A DNA stretch of 25,661 nt from Glaesserella parasuis (GCF_002015085.1 NZ_MUXW01000028.1:1-25661); one strand, 5' to 3'. Positions 1 through 8,044 are shown, numbered from the stretch's first letter. Translations and numbers: made by a program. Notes: generated by a model from the sequence alone, not told the origin.

Positions 1-155
1 GATTTGGCTTGCGATTAAAGAAGCATCAAAAAAATGGACAATGCCGATTCAGAACTGGAAACTGGCGATGAATCGATTTATGATTGATTTTGGTGATCGC
101 CTAGACGATCACCGTTAAGTTGAAATGGGTGTTTACACAGAATTTGGGATAGGGT
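1..155 (+). mobile_element. IS256-family insertion sequence, 3' end (partial)
   Basis: This is the right-hand end of an insertion sequence that enters from outside the window. It holds the last codons of a Mutator/IS256-type transposase, followed by a short non-coding tail containing GTTTACACAG and ending in GGGATAGGGTC near 155, which I take to be the terminal inverted repeat. The exact end and the target duplication cannot be proved because the other end is not visible. The element stops about 30 bp from the glnA stop codon, so it probably replaced or displaced whatever lay downstream of glnA, including any terminator. Confidence 0.7.
2..118 (+). CDS. IS256 (Mutator) family transposase, C-terminal 38 residues
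   Basis: An open frame enters from the left edge and stops with TAA at 116-118. It reads IWLAIKEASKKW, then TMPIQNWKLAMNRF, and ends GDRLDDHR. The 'KKWTMPI..W..A.NRF.I.FGDR' pattern is the typical C-terminus of IS256-family transposases. The catalytic DDE residues lie further upstream, outside the window, so intactness cannot be judged. It is too short to appear as a standalone gene, but the family match is clear by eye. Confidence 0.75.
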   Translation: MWLAIKEASKKWTMPIQNWKLAMNRFMIDFGDRLDDHR

Positions 156-184
156 CTTTTATTTTCTGAACCTAACTTTTAAGA

Positions 185-1612
185 CTAAGCGTAATACATC
201 TCAAATTCCACAGGATGTGGGGTCATATTCAAACGCTCAACTTCTTTACGTTTCATTGCAATGAAAGCATCGATAAATTCTTTAGTGAACACGCCGCCTT
301 GGGTTAAAAATTCATAATCTTTTTCCAAGTTATCTAACGCTTCACCTAATGAACTTGATACTGCGGGGATCTCTTTTAATTCTTCTGGCGGTAAGTCATA
401 GAGGTTTTTATCCATTGCATCGCCTGGGTGGATTTTGTTAATCACACCATCAAGACCAGCCATTAATAACGCCGCAAAACATAAGTATGGGTTTGCCATT
501 GGATCTGGGAAACGTGCTTCAACACGCGTTGCTTTCGGGCTAGTTACCGCAGGAATACGGATAGATGCAGAGCGGTTACTTGCAGAATACGCTAATAATA
601 CAGGTGCTTCAAAGCCTGGTACTAAACGTTTGTATGAGTTTGTTGTTGGGTTAGTAAACGCATTTAATGCTTTAGCGTGTTTGATGATACCACCGATATA
701 GTAAAGGGCAGTTTCAGACAAGCCTGCATATTTATCGCCCATAAAGACGTTTTTGCCATCTTTGCTTAACGACATATTACAGTGCATACCTGAGCCGTTA
801 TCGCCTGCGAATGGTTTTGGCATAAAGCAAGCGGTTTTACCGTGTTCAAGGGCAACGTTTTGAACCACATATTTATAGATTTGGGTTTCATCTGCTTTTA
901 AAGTTAAACTATTGAAACGGCTTGCAATTTCATTTTGACCTGCTGTCGCCACTTCATGATGGTGAGCTTCAATCACTAAGCCCATCTCTTCTAAAATCAA
1001 GCACATCTCAGAACGAATATCGTGAGCGGTGTCGATTGGCGCTACTGCACAGTAACCGCCTTTTTTGAGTGGACGATACGCATTATTGCCATCTTCATAT
1101 TTACGGTTAGTATTCCACGCCGCTTCAATATCATCAATATGATAAGACACATTGTTCATCTCTGTGCTAAAACGAACATCATCAAAGAGGAAAAACTCAG
1201 GTTCTGGACCAAACATTACTCTATCAGCAATGCCTGTTGATTTTAGGTAGTTTTCAGCACGAATAGCAATTGAACGTGGGTCACGGTCATAGCTTTGCAT
1301 TGTGTTTGGGTCGAAGATGCTACAGCGGATAGTGAGGGTTGGGATACGGGCGAAAGGGTCTACAACGGCGGTTTCAGGAATTGGCATTAACAGCATATCG
1401 GCTTTGTTAATCGCTCGCCAACCTTCAACCGAGGATCCGTCAAACATTCGCCCCTCTTCAAAAAGGTCTTCGAGGTCGTCTGCGACAAGGGAAACTGGCA
1501 TTGATACCCCGTGTTCTTTACCTTTAATGTCGGTAAATTTCAGTAAGACAAATTTAATATCATTCTCTCGAATGAGTTTTGCAACGTTTGCAATAGCGTT
1601 GGTGTTTGACAT
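185..1612 (-). CDS. glnA: glutamine synthetase type I
   Basis: Cytoplasmic enzyme that makes glutamine from glutamate, ammonia and ATP; it normally assembles as a dodecamer. The 475-residue length fits bacterial type I GS (E. coli 469). Visible family motifs are FDGSS (about 58-61), FGPEPEFF (about 134-141), the metal/ATP loop GDNGSGMHC (about 270-278), the NRSASIRIP block (about 346-354), and NLYDLPPE with Tyr405, which aligns with the adenylylated tyrosine of enteric GS. The start is supported by AGAGGA seven bases before the ATG. One oddity is GMHCNMS where E. coli has GMHCHMS. The gene is transcribed alone from a promoter about 150 bp upstream, and an IS256-type element lies directly downstream. 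Confidence 0.97.
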   Translation of the reverse strand: MSNTNAIANVAKLIRENDIKFVLLKFTDIKGKEHGVSMPVSLVADDLEDLFEEGRMFDGSSVEGWRAINKADMLLMPIPETAVVDPFARIPTLTIRCSIFDPNTMQSYDRDPRSIAIRAENYLKSTGIADRVMFGPEPEFFLFDDVRFSTEMNNVSYHIDDIEAAWNTNRKYEDGNNAYRPLKKGGYCAVAPIDTAHDIRSEMCLILEEMGLVIEAHHHEVATAGQNEIASRFNSLTLKADETQIYKYVVQNVALEHGKTACFMPKPFAGDNGSGMHCNMSLSKDGKNVFMGDKYAGLSETALYYIGGIIKHAKALNAFTNPTTNSYKRLVPGFEAPVLLAYSASNRSASIRIPAVTSPKATRVEARFPDPMANPYLCFAALLMAGLDGVINKIHPGDAMDKNLYDLPPEELKEIPAVSSSLGEALDNLEKDYEFLTQGGVFTKEFIDAFIAMKRKEVERLNMTPHPVEFEMYYA

Positions 1613-1767
1613 TGGCTAATCCTCTTAAAATAATAACTACAAATAAAAAAGTGTCTGAGACGCTGTTTAAAATACCATAAGAAAAAGAAATATCAATAAA
1701 AATTTTTATGACCTTCATTATTTTTTCTAATATCTTTGTTTGCAAAACAACTTTGTTCTCTATCGAC

Positions 1768-1796
1768 ACTATATTGTGATTAAAAATGCTCGTCAA
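1768..1796 (-). promoter_or_regulatory. glnA sigma-70 promoter; rest of the glnA-rbsK gap
   Basis: Read on the minus strand, TTGACG (1791-1796) and TATAGT (1768-1773) are separated by exactly 17 bp, a close match to the sigma-70 consensus. Transcription would start near 1761, leaving a leader of about 150 nt before glnA. I see no sigma-54 (GG-N10-GC) element. The remaining bases of this 319-bp gap, 1613-1931, show no gene. No convincing hairpin-plus-T-run terminator for the rbs operon is visible in 1797-1931. Confidence 0.6.
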
Positions 1797-1931
1797 TGTA
1801 TTTCAATAGAGAGATAAAATTAACGTTATACCTAACAAATCGTAGCCGCTCGACTCGTTAAGTACAAATATCAAACCGCATTGTCATTCACAAACTGCCA
1901 GTTAAGAAAAACTCCAACATAGTAGTTTAAG

Positions 1932-2855
1932 TTACATTGAAAATAATAAGAGCGCCTCAATCTCCTCGCGTCTAGGAATTGCTGTCTGTGCCCCCATTCT
2001 TGTGACCGAAATTGCCGCTGCTGCATGAGCAAAACGAATAGATTCTTTAGGTGATTTTCCTTCTAATAATGCCGTCACAAAAGCTCCGTTAAATGTATCT
2101 CCTGCGGCTGTTGTATCCACTGCATCGACACGGAACCCTGGAATAATTTCACCTTGTCCTTTTTCGCTATAAAACAAACCTTTTGAGCCTAGGGTAATTA
2201 AGACCGTTTCGATCCCAAGTTGATGAAAATGGTTGGCGGCTACAGCTGCAGTTTGCTCATTGGTCACTTTAATTCCAGTCAGTATTTCCGCTTCTGTTTC
2301 ATTTGGGGTGATAATGTCAATTTGTGATAATAAACTGTCCGGTAAAGGTTGAGCGGGAGCGGGATTTAACACCACTTTTACCCCTGCTTTTTTGGCAATT
2401 TTTGCAGCCTTAGCCACCGCTTGTAACGGACTTTCCAACTGCATTAGCAAAATATCCGCTTGTTCAATATGTGATTTATGTTGTTCAACTAAAGCCTCTG
2501 AAAGATCCGCATTTGCGCCAGCGGAAATCACAATACTGTTTTCACCCAAATCGGCAACCTGAATCATCGCTAACCCTGTTGATTGGTTTTCAATAACAGA
2601 AATTGCTTCTGTATTGATCCCGTCTTGTTCAAAGGCTTGCTTCATTGTTTTCCCAATTTGATCATCACCAATTGCACCAATAAAGTGTACATTTGCACCA
2701 CATCTTGCCGCTGCAACCGCTTGATTTGCCCCTTTTCCACCATAAGCAATTTGATAACCGTAACCTGTTAAGGTTTCACCTGCTTTGGGGAAGTAAGGTA
2801 CTCGAATAACGTGATCGACATTGATACTACCGAGAACACAAAGTTTGTTTTTCAT
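1932..2855 (-). CDS. rbsK: ribokinase
   Basis: Phosphorylates ribose to ribose 5-phosphate with ATP, delivering it to the pentose phosphate pathway. It is a PfkB-family kinase of 307 residues (E. coli about 309). The N-terminal PfkB signature GGKGANQAVAA is at about 39-49. The C-terminal signature DTTAAGDTFNGAF is at about 247-259, with the catalytic Asp at 253. NPAPAQPLP and TPNETEAE are typical ribokinase blocks. I place the start at the ATG at 2855 because AGGTGG sits five bases before it; an in-frame GTG nine bases upstream overlaps that ribosome binding site. It is the last gene of the rbs operon, 72 bp after rbsB, with a paired uptake sequence in the gap. Confidence 0.95.
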   Translation of the reverse strand: MKNKLCVLGSINVDHVIRVPYFPKAGETLTGYGYQIAYGGKGANQAVAAARCGANVHFIGAIGDDQIGKTMKQAFEQDGINTEAISVIENQSTGLAMIQVADLGENSIVISAGANADLSEALVEQHKSHIEQADILLMQLESPLQAVAKAAKIAKKAGVKVVLNPAPAQPLPDSLLSQIDIITPNETEAEILTGIKVTNEQTAAVAANHFHQLGIETVLITLGSKGLFYSEKGQGEIIPGFRVDAVDTTAAGDTFNGAFVTALLEGKSPKESIRFAHAAAAISVTRMGAQTAIPRREEIEALLLFSM

Positions 2856-2874
2856 TTTGACCACCTATAAAACA

Positions 2875-2919
2875 ACAAGCGGTCAGATTTTGCAAAATTT
2901 TTGCTAAAAGTGACCGCTT
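2875..2919. repeat. inverted pair of DNA uptake sequences between rbsB and rbsK
   Basis: ACAAGCGGTC at 2875-2884 and its inverted counterpart TGACCGCTT at 2911-2919 flank a T/A-rich spacer containing TTTTGCAAAATTTTTGC. The nine-base arms (AAGCGGTCA / TGACCGCTT) can pair as a stem with a 25-nt loop. The core is the Actinobacillus-type uptake signal sequence of naturally competent Pasteurellaceae. Placed inside the operon, the stem could weaken read-through from rbsB to rbsK or protect the rbsB message; that role is inference. Confidence 0.75.
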
Positions 2920-2927
2920 ATTTAAGA

Positions 2928-3800
2928 TTATTTCGTTACAACTTTTAACGGAACTGGGATTTGTGCATCAACTTTTTCACCTTTTAACACTTTATCCGCA
3001 GCTTCTACACCTAACTCTCCTATTTTATCAGGTTGTTGAGCAATAGTTGCCGCAAGTTGTCCGCCATTAACTGCTTTTACCGCATCATCTGTACCATCAA
3101 AACCAACGACTAAAATATTTTTGCCTGAAGCTCTAATTGCACGCAACGCCCCTAATGCCATCTCATCATTTTGAGCAAATACCGCTTTAGCAGAACCGTG
3201 GCTGGCAAGTAAGTTTTCCATCACGTTTAAACCTTTAGTGCGGTCAAAATCTGCTGGTTGGCTAGCAAGCAGTTCAAATTGGTTAGCTTCTACCGCTTGT
3301 TTAAAACCTTCTCCACGCTCACGCGCAGCAGAGGTGCCAGCAATACCTTCTAATTGAATTACTTTTGCATTTTTACCGACTTTTTCAGCGATAAAATCCC
3401 CCGCCATTTTTCCGCCTGCCACGTTATCGGAGGCAATATGGCTTACTACATTACCTTTATTTGCACCACGGTCTAAGGTGATGACTGGAATATTCTTCTT
3501 ATTGGCTACAGCAACGGCTGTACCTACCGCTTCAGAATCGGTTGGGTTAATTAATAATACTTTTGCACCACGTACCGTCACATCTTCGACATTAGACAAC
3601 TCTTTCGCTGGATCATTTTGTGAATCCAACACAACTAAGTTATAGCCTAATTCTTTGGCTTTTTTCTCTGCACCTTCTTTCAAGGTCACAAAGAATGGAT
3701 TATCTAAGGTTGAAATTGCCAGAGCGATAGTTTCTTTTGCCATTGCTGATGTACTGAATGCTAAACCTAATGCAATCGCTAATGAAGTTAATTTTTTCAT
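2928..3800 (-). CDS. rbsB: ribose ABC transporter periplasmic binding protein
   Basis: Periplasmic receptor that binds D-ribose and hands it to the RbsC permease. The 290-residue product starts with a Sec signal peptide: MKK, a hydrophobic stretch, and cleavage after AMA (about residue 21), giving a mature start at KETIALAIST. The fold is periplasmic-binding type 1, with sugar-contact regions recognisable in LDNPFF, LDRGA, SDNVAGG, SAARERGEGF, QNDEMALGA and GFDGTDDA. Start support is AGGAG seven bases before the ATG. It follows rbsC by 40 bp and precedes rbsK. Confidence 0.96.
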   Translation of the reverse strand: MKKLTSLAIALGLAFSTSAMAKETIALAISTLDNPFFVTLKEGAEKKAKELGYNLVVLDSQNDPAKELSNVEDVTVRGAKVLLINPTDSEAVGTAVAVANKKNIPVITLDRGANKGNVVSHIASDNVAGGKMAGDFIAEKVGKNAKVIQLEGIAGTSAARERGEGFKQAVEANQFELLASQPADFDRTKGLNVMENLLASHGSAKAVFAQNDEMALGALRAIRASGKNILVVGFDGTDDAVKAVNGGQLAATIAQQPDKIGELGVEAADKVLKGEKVDAQIPVPLKVVTK

Positions 3801-3840
3801 AAAAATCTCCTATGTGATGAAGAATAATCTCTTAGAGCAG

Positions 3841-4800
3841 CTACACTTTTTTACGACCTATGAAGTTATCTAAGATAACTGCAGCTAAAATTACCAGCGC
3901 TTTCGCAACTAGTTGATAGTAAGAGTCAATGTCTAATAAATTCAAGGCATTGCTCAAGAAACCGATAATTAATGCACCGATTAATGTGCCGATAATACGA
4001 CCTTTACCGCCCATAAGACTGGTACCACCCACTACAACAGCCGCTATCGCATCTAATTCATAGCCTGTTCCTGCGGTTGGTTGGGCAGAGCCTAAACGAG
4101 AGGTGATGATCAAACCAGCAAGGGCAGCCAATACACCGCTGACAGCAAACACAAAGAGTTTAACTTTATTTACATTAATACCTGAAAGTGCGGTTGCCGA
4201 TTCGTTTCCCCCTAAGGCATAAATATAACGCCCCATACGAGTCTGGGTCAGAACAAACCAACCTAATGCAAATAAGGCAAACATCAGCCAAACAGGAACT
4301 GGAATACCGAGCCAAATCCCTGTGCCGATTTCGGCGAAAGCATCAGCATTATCGGAAAAACCTGTGCTAATCGGGCGACCGCCCATATAAATCATCGTTA
4401 CACCACGCAATAACAGCATCGTAATCAAAGTTGCCATAAAGGCTTGAACTTTACCAAATGCCACCAGCGATCCATTAAGTAAACCGATTAAACCACCAAA
4501 AACCAGTACGGTGGGAATCACGACATAAACGGGTAAATCTATTCCAACTAATGTTGCAGCCACAGCTCCCGTCAGAGCAAGTACTGAACCAACAGATAAA
4601 TCAATACCAGCAATCAAAATCACAAAGGTCATACCAATCGCAATAATGGCGTTCACAGAGGTTTGACGCAGAATGTTGAGCAAATTATCTGTGGTAAAAA
4701 AATCCGGATTTAAAAATGACACCACAACAATCAGGGTGATTAACGCAATAATCGACCGCTGTTCAATTAAAAATTTTGTTAAGTTAAACGATTTATTCAT
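3841..4800 (-). CDS. rbsC: ribose ABC transporter permease
   Basis: Inner-membrane channel subunit of the ribose importer, about 319 residues with multiple hydrophobic helices. Recognisable RbsC blocks include TSVNAIIAIGMTFVIL, GIDLSVGSVLALTG, LLLRGVTMIY, GGNESATALSGI and the C-terminal DAIAAVVVGGTSLMGGKGR, all close to E. coli RbsC. I choose the ATG at 4800 because AGGA lies nine bases before it; a TTG six bases further upstream is too close to that site. It begins 11 bp after the rbsA stop, so the two are probably translationally coupled. Confidence 0.95.
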   Translation of the reverse strand: MNKSFNLTKFLIEQRSIIALITLIVVVSFLNPDFFTTDNLLNILRQTSVNAIIAIGMTFVILIAGIDLSVGSVLALTGAVAATLVGIDLPVYVVIPTVLVFGGLIGLLNGSLVAFGKVQAFMATLITMLLLRGVTMIYMGGRPISTGFSDNADAFAEIGTGIWLGIPVPVWLMFALFALGWFVLTQTRMGRYIYALGGNESATALSGINVNKVKLFVFAVSGVLAALAGLIITSRLGSAQPTAGTGYELDAIAAVVVGGTSLMGGKGRIIGTLIGALIIGFLSNALNLLDIDSYYQLVAKALVILAAVILDNFIGRKKV

Positions 4801-4811
4801 TTGCAAATTTC

Positions 4812-6311
4812 CTATGAGATCTGGCCGCTTGTTTTACCAATTGCTGCTGCTAATAATTTTTCTTGAGTCGCTTCTTGACGGCTAAATTCACCGCTGATTC
4901 GACCTTCTCGCATCACTAAAATACGGTCGGACATTCCTAAAACTTCTGGCATATCGGACGATACTAAAATAATACTAAGCCCTTCCGCTTTAAATTTATT
5001 GATAAGTTGATAGATTTCTTTTTTTGCTCCAACATCTACGCCTCTTGTTGGTTCATCTAAAATCAGCACATTCGGACGAGTCATTAAGCCTTTGGCAATC
5101 GCCACTTTTTGCTGATTTCCTCCAGATAACTCACCAATAATTTTATCGGCATTGGGGGTTTTAATATTAAACAGTTCAATAAAATCCGTGACGACCATAT
5201 TCTCACGCACTTTATCAATTCGTCCGTAGTGGGAAAGGTGAGCTAATGCGGTCAAAGACATATTCTCCTTCACCGACATACCTAGCACTAAACCATCACC
5301 CTTACGATCTTCGGAAATATAGACAATGCCGTTATCTAATCCTTCTTGAGCGGTATGGTTATGAATGTCTTTGCCATCTAATCTGACTGAACCCGATGTA
5401 CGAGGCAATGCACCGTAAAGCACTTTCATCAACTCAGTTCGCCCTGCGCCCATTAACCCAGAAACCCCGAGAATTTCGCCTTTTTTTAGGCTGAATGAGA
5501 TTTGATGAACACCGCTTCCCGTCAAATTATTGACTTCAAAGCGCACACTGTCTTGATCGGTCTCGATATGCGGATATTGTTCTTCCAATTTTCGTCCGAC
5601 CATCATTTCAATCAACTGATCTTCATTTAAATCGGCAATAGCTTTTTCACCAATAAATTGCCCATCACGCAAGACAGTCACATCATCGCAAATTTGGAAA
5701 ATTTCTTTAATACGATGGGAAATATAGACGATGCCTCGACCTTCCGCTTTCAACTCACGAATCACCGCAAATAAAGCTTCGGTTTCCGTATCCGTCAGCG
5801 CATCCGTTGGTTCATCCATCACAATCACTTTAGATTCAAAACTCAAGGCTTTAGCAATCTCTACCATTTGCCGTTCACCGATAGAAAGTTCGCCGGCAGG
5901 TAAGCGGCTAGAGTGGGTGACACCGAGTCGGGCTAACAAGCGGTCGGATTCTGCATACATTTTACGCCAATCAATACCACCCCAAGGGTGCGTAAATTCA
6001 CGTCCTAAAAAGATGTTTTCAGCAATGGAGAGATTACCGAGTATATTTAGCTCTTGGTGAATAATACTCAACCCAGCTTCTTGAGAGGCTTTCGGATTAG
6101 CAAATTTCACTGCTTGCCCCAGATATTCAATCGTACCGGCATCACGTTGATAAATTCCGGTGAGAATTTTCATTAAGGTGGATTTACCCGCACCATTTTC
6201 CCCCATTAAAGCCATCGCTCTACCCGCATAGACATTCAAGCAAGCATTTTTAAGAGCCTGAACACCGGGAAAGGCTTTATCAATTCCGCTAATTTTGAGT
6301 AAGGTCTTCAT
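4812..6311 (-). CDS. rbsA: ribose ABC transporter ATP-binding protein
   Basis: Cytoplasmic ATPase that powers ribose import through RbsC, with two fused ABC domains in 499 residues (E. coli 501). The first half has Walker A GENGAGKS (about 37-44), signature LSIGERQ and Walker B VIVMDEP. The second half has the degenerate Walker A GLMGAGRTE typical of the C-terminal domain of sugar ABC proteins, signature LSGGNQQ and VLILDEPTRGVDVG. The start at 6311 (MKTLLKISGIDKAFPG) aligns with E. coli RbsA and has AGGTGG five bases upstream. In-frame GTG and ATG codons at 6320 and 6314 overlap the ribosome site and the rbsD stop. An uptake sequence (ACAAGCGGTC, 5936-5945) lies inside the gene. Confidence 0.95.
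   Translation of the reverse strand: MKTLLKISGIDKAFPGVQALKNACLNVYAGRAMALMGENGAGKSTLMKILTGIYQRDAGTIEYLGQAVKFANPKASQEAGLSIIHQELNILGNLSIAENIFLGREFTHPWGGIDWRKMYAESDRLLARLGVTHSSRLPAGELSIGERQMVEIAKALSFESKVIVMDEPTDALTDTETEALFAVIRELKAEGRGIVYISHRIKEIFQICDDVTVLRDGQFIGEKAIADLNEDQLIEMMVGRKLEEQYPHIETDQDSVRFEVNNLTGSGVHQISFSLKKGEILGVSGLMGAGRTELMKVLYGALPRTSGSVRLDGKDIHNHTAQEGLDNGIVYISEDRKGDGLVLGMSVKENMSLTALAHLSHYGRIDKVRENMVVTDFIELFNIKTPNADKIIGELSGGNQQKVAIAKGLMTRPNVLILDEPTRGVDVGAKKEIYQLINKFKAEGLSIILVSSDMPEVLGMSDRILVMREGRISGEFSRQEATQEKLLAAAIGKTSGQIS
5936..5945 (+). repeat. DNA uptake signal sequence inside rbsA
   Basis: A perfect ACAAGCGGTC, the Apl-type core uptake word, sits within the rbsA coding sequence. 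Near matches with one or two changes occur at 4822-4831 and in the secB 3' end. It supports assignment to the Actinobacillus/Mannheimia side of the Pasteurellaceae. Confidence 0.6.
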
Positions 6312-6320
6312 CATATCCAC

Positions 6321-6740
6321 CTAAAATGGTACGCCCGAATAAAGAATAACATTCGCATACGGGCTACATTCTCCCGTTCTAACGACGGCTTTGGCTTGAT
6401 TACTTTGATGTTTAAATTCGTTATGTGGGATATATTCAATCTTAATGGTATTTTTTTGTTGCACCTCTATTTGTTGGATAACCATTAATAACTGTTGTTC
6501 AATTTGAGGATTAATATTCTTGATTTCTTCAGCTAATACAATTTTTTCAATAAATAATTCACTTAATACCGCTTGTAAGACTGAAAGAAAATCGGGGATA
6601 CCTTTGGTTAAAGCAAGGTCAATGCAATGCTGCTCTGTTGGAATTGGTAAACCAGAATCACAAATTGTGAGTCCATCGGTATGTCCCATAGTTGCAATTA
6701 CATGTGAAAGTTGAGCATTTAAGATTGTTGTCTTTTTCAT
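6321..6740 (-). CDS. rbsD: D-ribose pyranase
   Basis: Converts beta-pyranose ribose, the form imported, to the furanose form used by ribokinase. The 139-residue length equals E. coli RbsD. Conserved blocks are MGHTDG with catalytic His20, CDSGLPIP, EEIKNINPQ and the C-terminal RTGECSPYANVIL. The start at 6740 (MKKTT) has AAAGGACGG upstream. An in-frame ATG at 6764 lies inside the RbsR operator palindrome and is rejected. It is the first gene of the operon, and its stop codon directly precedes the rbsA translation start region. Confidence 0.95.
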   Translation of the reverse strand: MKKTTILNAQLSHVIATMGHTDGLTICDSGLPIPTEQHCIDLALTKGIPDFLSVLQAVLSELFIEKIVLAEEIKNINPQIEQQLLMVIQQIEVQQKNTIKIEYIPHNEFKHQSNQAKAVVRTGECSPYANVILYSGVPF

Positions 6741-6762
6741 CACAAACCGTCCTTTAAAAACC

Positions 6763-6778
6763 ATCGAAACGTTTCGAT
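6763..6778. promoter_or_regulatory. RbsR operator (16-bp perfect palindrome)
   Basis: ATCGAAACGTTTCGAT is a perfect inverted repeat with the central CG dyad typical of LacI-family operators; CGAAACGTTTCG is also the core of the E. coli RbsR site. It lies about 22 bp before the rbsD start and covers the expected transcription start. RbsR binding here would block the rbsDACBK operon, with ribose relieving the repression. Confidence 0.88.
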
Positions 6779-6780
6779 AA

Positions 6781-6809
6781 AAAATAAATCAAAAATAGCG
6801 AAAAGGCAA
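6781..6809 (-). promoter_or_regulatory. putative rbsDACBK promoter
   Basis: On the minus strand, TTGCCT (6804-6809) and TATTTT (6781-6786) are 17 bp apart. Both hexamers are imperfect, as expected for an activator-dependent promoter. The -10 hexamer abuts the operator palindrome, and transcription would begin near 6774. Confidence 0.5.
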
Positions 6810-6826
6810 TCGACTTATCTTGAAAC

Positions 6827-6842
6827 TGTGATGTACTTCAAA
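6827..6842. promoter_or_regulatory. candidate CRP (cAMP receptor protein) site for rbs
   Basis: TGTGA-TGTACT-TCAAA matches the TGTGA-N6-TCACA consensus at 9 of 10 positions. Its centre (6834.5) is about 61 bp upstream of the predicted start near 6774, the spacing of class I CRP activation. It sits only 8 bp downstream of the rbsR stop codon. This fits catabolite control of ribose use; it is an inference from sequence and spacing. Confidence 0.5.
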
Positions 6843-6850
6843 AAATAACG

Positions 6851-7840
6851 TTAAAAGGATTCTCGAATAATCAATTCGGGCGTCAGTTTTATCGTTTCTA
6901 TTTCCGTTTGTGGCTGATGAATGCGTAAAATTAATTTCTCAACCGCGGCTTTCGCTAGTCGTGTTTTGGGTTGATGAATGGTGGAAAGTGGAGGATAAAG
7001 ATATTGAGCCAGTTCAATATTATCGTAACCGATAATCGCAATATCTTGTGGAATACGCAATCCTGCACGTTGAATGACTTGATACGCACCAATCGCAATG
7101 CTATCACTCATAGCAAAAACCGCACGCGGGCGATTTTCCAGCGCCAACAGTTTAGTCATCGCCTCGACACCACCGTCATAATGGAAATGGCTTTCAATAA
7201 TCCATTCGGGGCGGATTTGCAAATTATTCTCTAAAAGTACCCGCTTGTAGCCAGCTAAACGATTTTGAGCCAAAGGTTTTGAAAGTTCACCAGTAATAAT
7301 GGCTATATCGTGATAACCAGCATCGATAAACGCTTTTGTCGCAAGATACCCGCCTAATACTGAATTTTCGTGAATAATATCGACATTGAGCGACTGTTGC
7401 CACCAGTCAATCACTACCATAGGCAATGTTAAATTTGTCATCGCACTTAAGTCAAAATTTTGTGGCTCTGCACACATCAGCAATAAACCATCAACTTGTT
7501 TTAATAACAATCTCTCTAGATGTTGCTGTAAATTTTGGCTGTTGCCGTCGGTATTGACTAAAATCAGATGGTAATGATGGCGTTCACAATAACGTTCGAC
7601 ATGGCGAACCACTTCGGCAAAAAAGGGGTTATTGCTAGTCGTCACAATCATACCAATGGTATTGGTTTCCTTGATCTTTAAGCTTCTTGCCACCAATGAA
7701 GGACGGTAATTAAGCTCTTCAATCACTTTTTTGACTTTCAAGGTAATTTCTTCACTGACAAAGCGCGAATTATTTACCACATGAGAAACGGTTGAAAGTG
7801 AAACACCTGCAATGCGAGCAATGTCTTTCATTGTTGCCAT
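6851..7840 (-). CDS. rbsR: ribose operon repressor, LacI family
   Basis: DNA-binding repressor of ribose genes. The N-terminal helix-turn-helix reads MATMKDIARIAGVSLSTVSH (residues 1-20), followed by the hinge helix RPSLVARSLK. The rest is a periplasmic-binding-like sensor domain ending LTPELIIRESF. At 329 residues it is similar in length and sequence to E. coli RbsR (330). GAGGGG upstream supports the start. Unlike E. coli, where rbsR is the last gene, here it lies upstream of rbsD on the same strand, separated by 110 bp that contain the operator, promoter and CRP-like site. Its own promoter was not pinned down. Confidence 0.93.
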   Translation of the reverse strand: MATMKDIARIAGVSLSTVSHVVNNSRFVSEEITLKVKKVIEELNYRPSLVARSLKIKETNTIGMIVTTSNNPFFAEVVRHVERYCERHHYHLILVNTDGNSQNLQQHLERLLLKQVDGLLLMCAEPQNFDLSAMTNLTLPMVVIDWWQQSLNVDIIHENSVLGGYLATKAFIDAGYHDIAIITGELSKPLAQNRLAGYKRVLLENNLQIRPEWIIESHFHYDGGVEAMTKLLALENRPRAVFAMSDSIAIGAYQVIQRAGLRIPQDIAIIGYDNIELAQYLYPPLSTIHQPKTRLAKAAVEKLILRIHQPQTEIETIKLTPELIIRESF

Positions 7841-7987
7841 ATTAATTTCCCCTCATTCTCATCAAAATCATTTTTTTATTATGTCAGAATTTACGAAATG
7901 ATGTGAGTATTTGTCATTATGATAAATAGCACTCCTTTTATTTTGTAAAATAATTGTGATTAATTTCACCTTTTTTTAACAAAACTC

Positions 7988-8015
7988 TTGAGATATCATT
8001 TTAAAAGCGTATTTT
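7988..8015 (+). promoter_or_regulatory. putative promoter of the iclR-type gene; rbsR/iclR divergent gap
   Basis: TTGAGA (7988-7993) and TATTTT (8010-8015) with 16-bp spacing would start transcription near 8022, about 44 bp before the ATG. The divergent gap 7841-8065 is very AT-rich and must also contain the rbsR promoter, for which several weak candidates exist but none stands out. No copy of the CGAAACG operator is visible here, so rbsR may not be autoregulated through that site. Confidence 0.35.
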
Positions 8016-8044
8016 TCACCCTAATACACAAATTATAAACCATC

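Noticed and set aside
1560..1796. 78-residue minus-strand frame overlapping the glnA start
   Set aside because: It overlaps the glnA coding start and its promoter in another frame, has no ribosome site and has low-complexity content; it is a chance frame in AT-rich DNA.
6321..6764. Longer rbsD starting at the ATG at 6764
   Set aside because: That ATG lies inside the RbsR operator and has no ribosome site; MKKTT at 6740 matches the family start and length.
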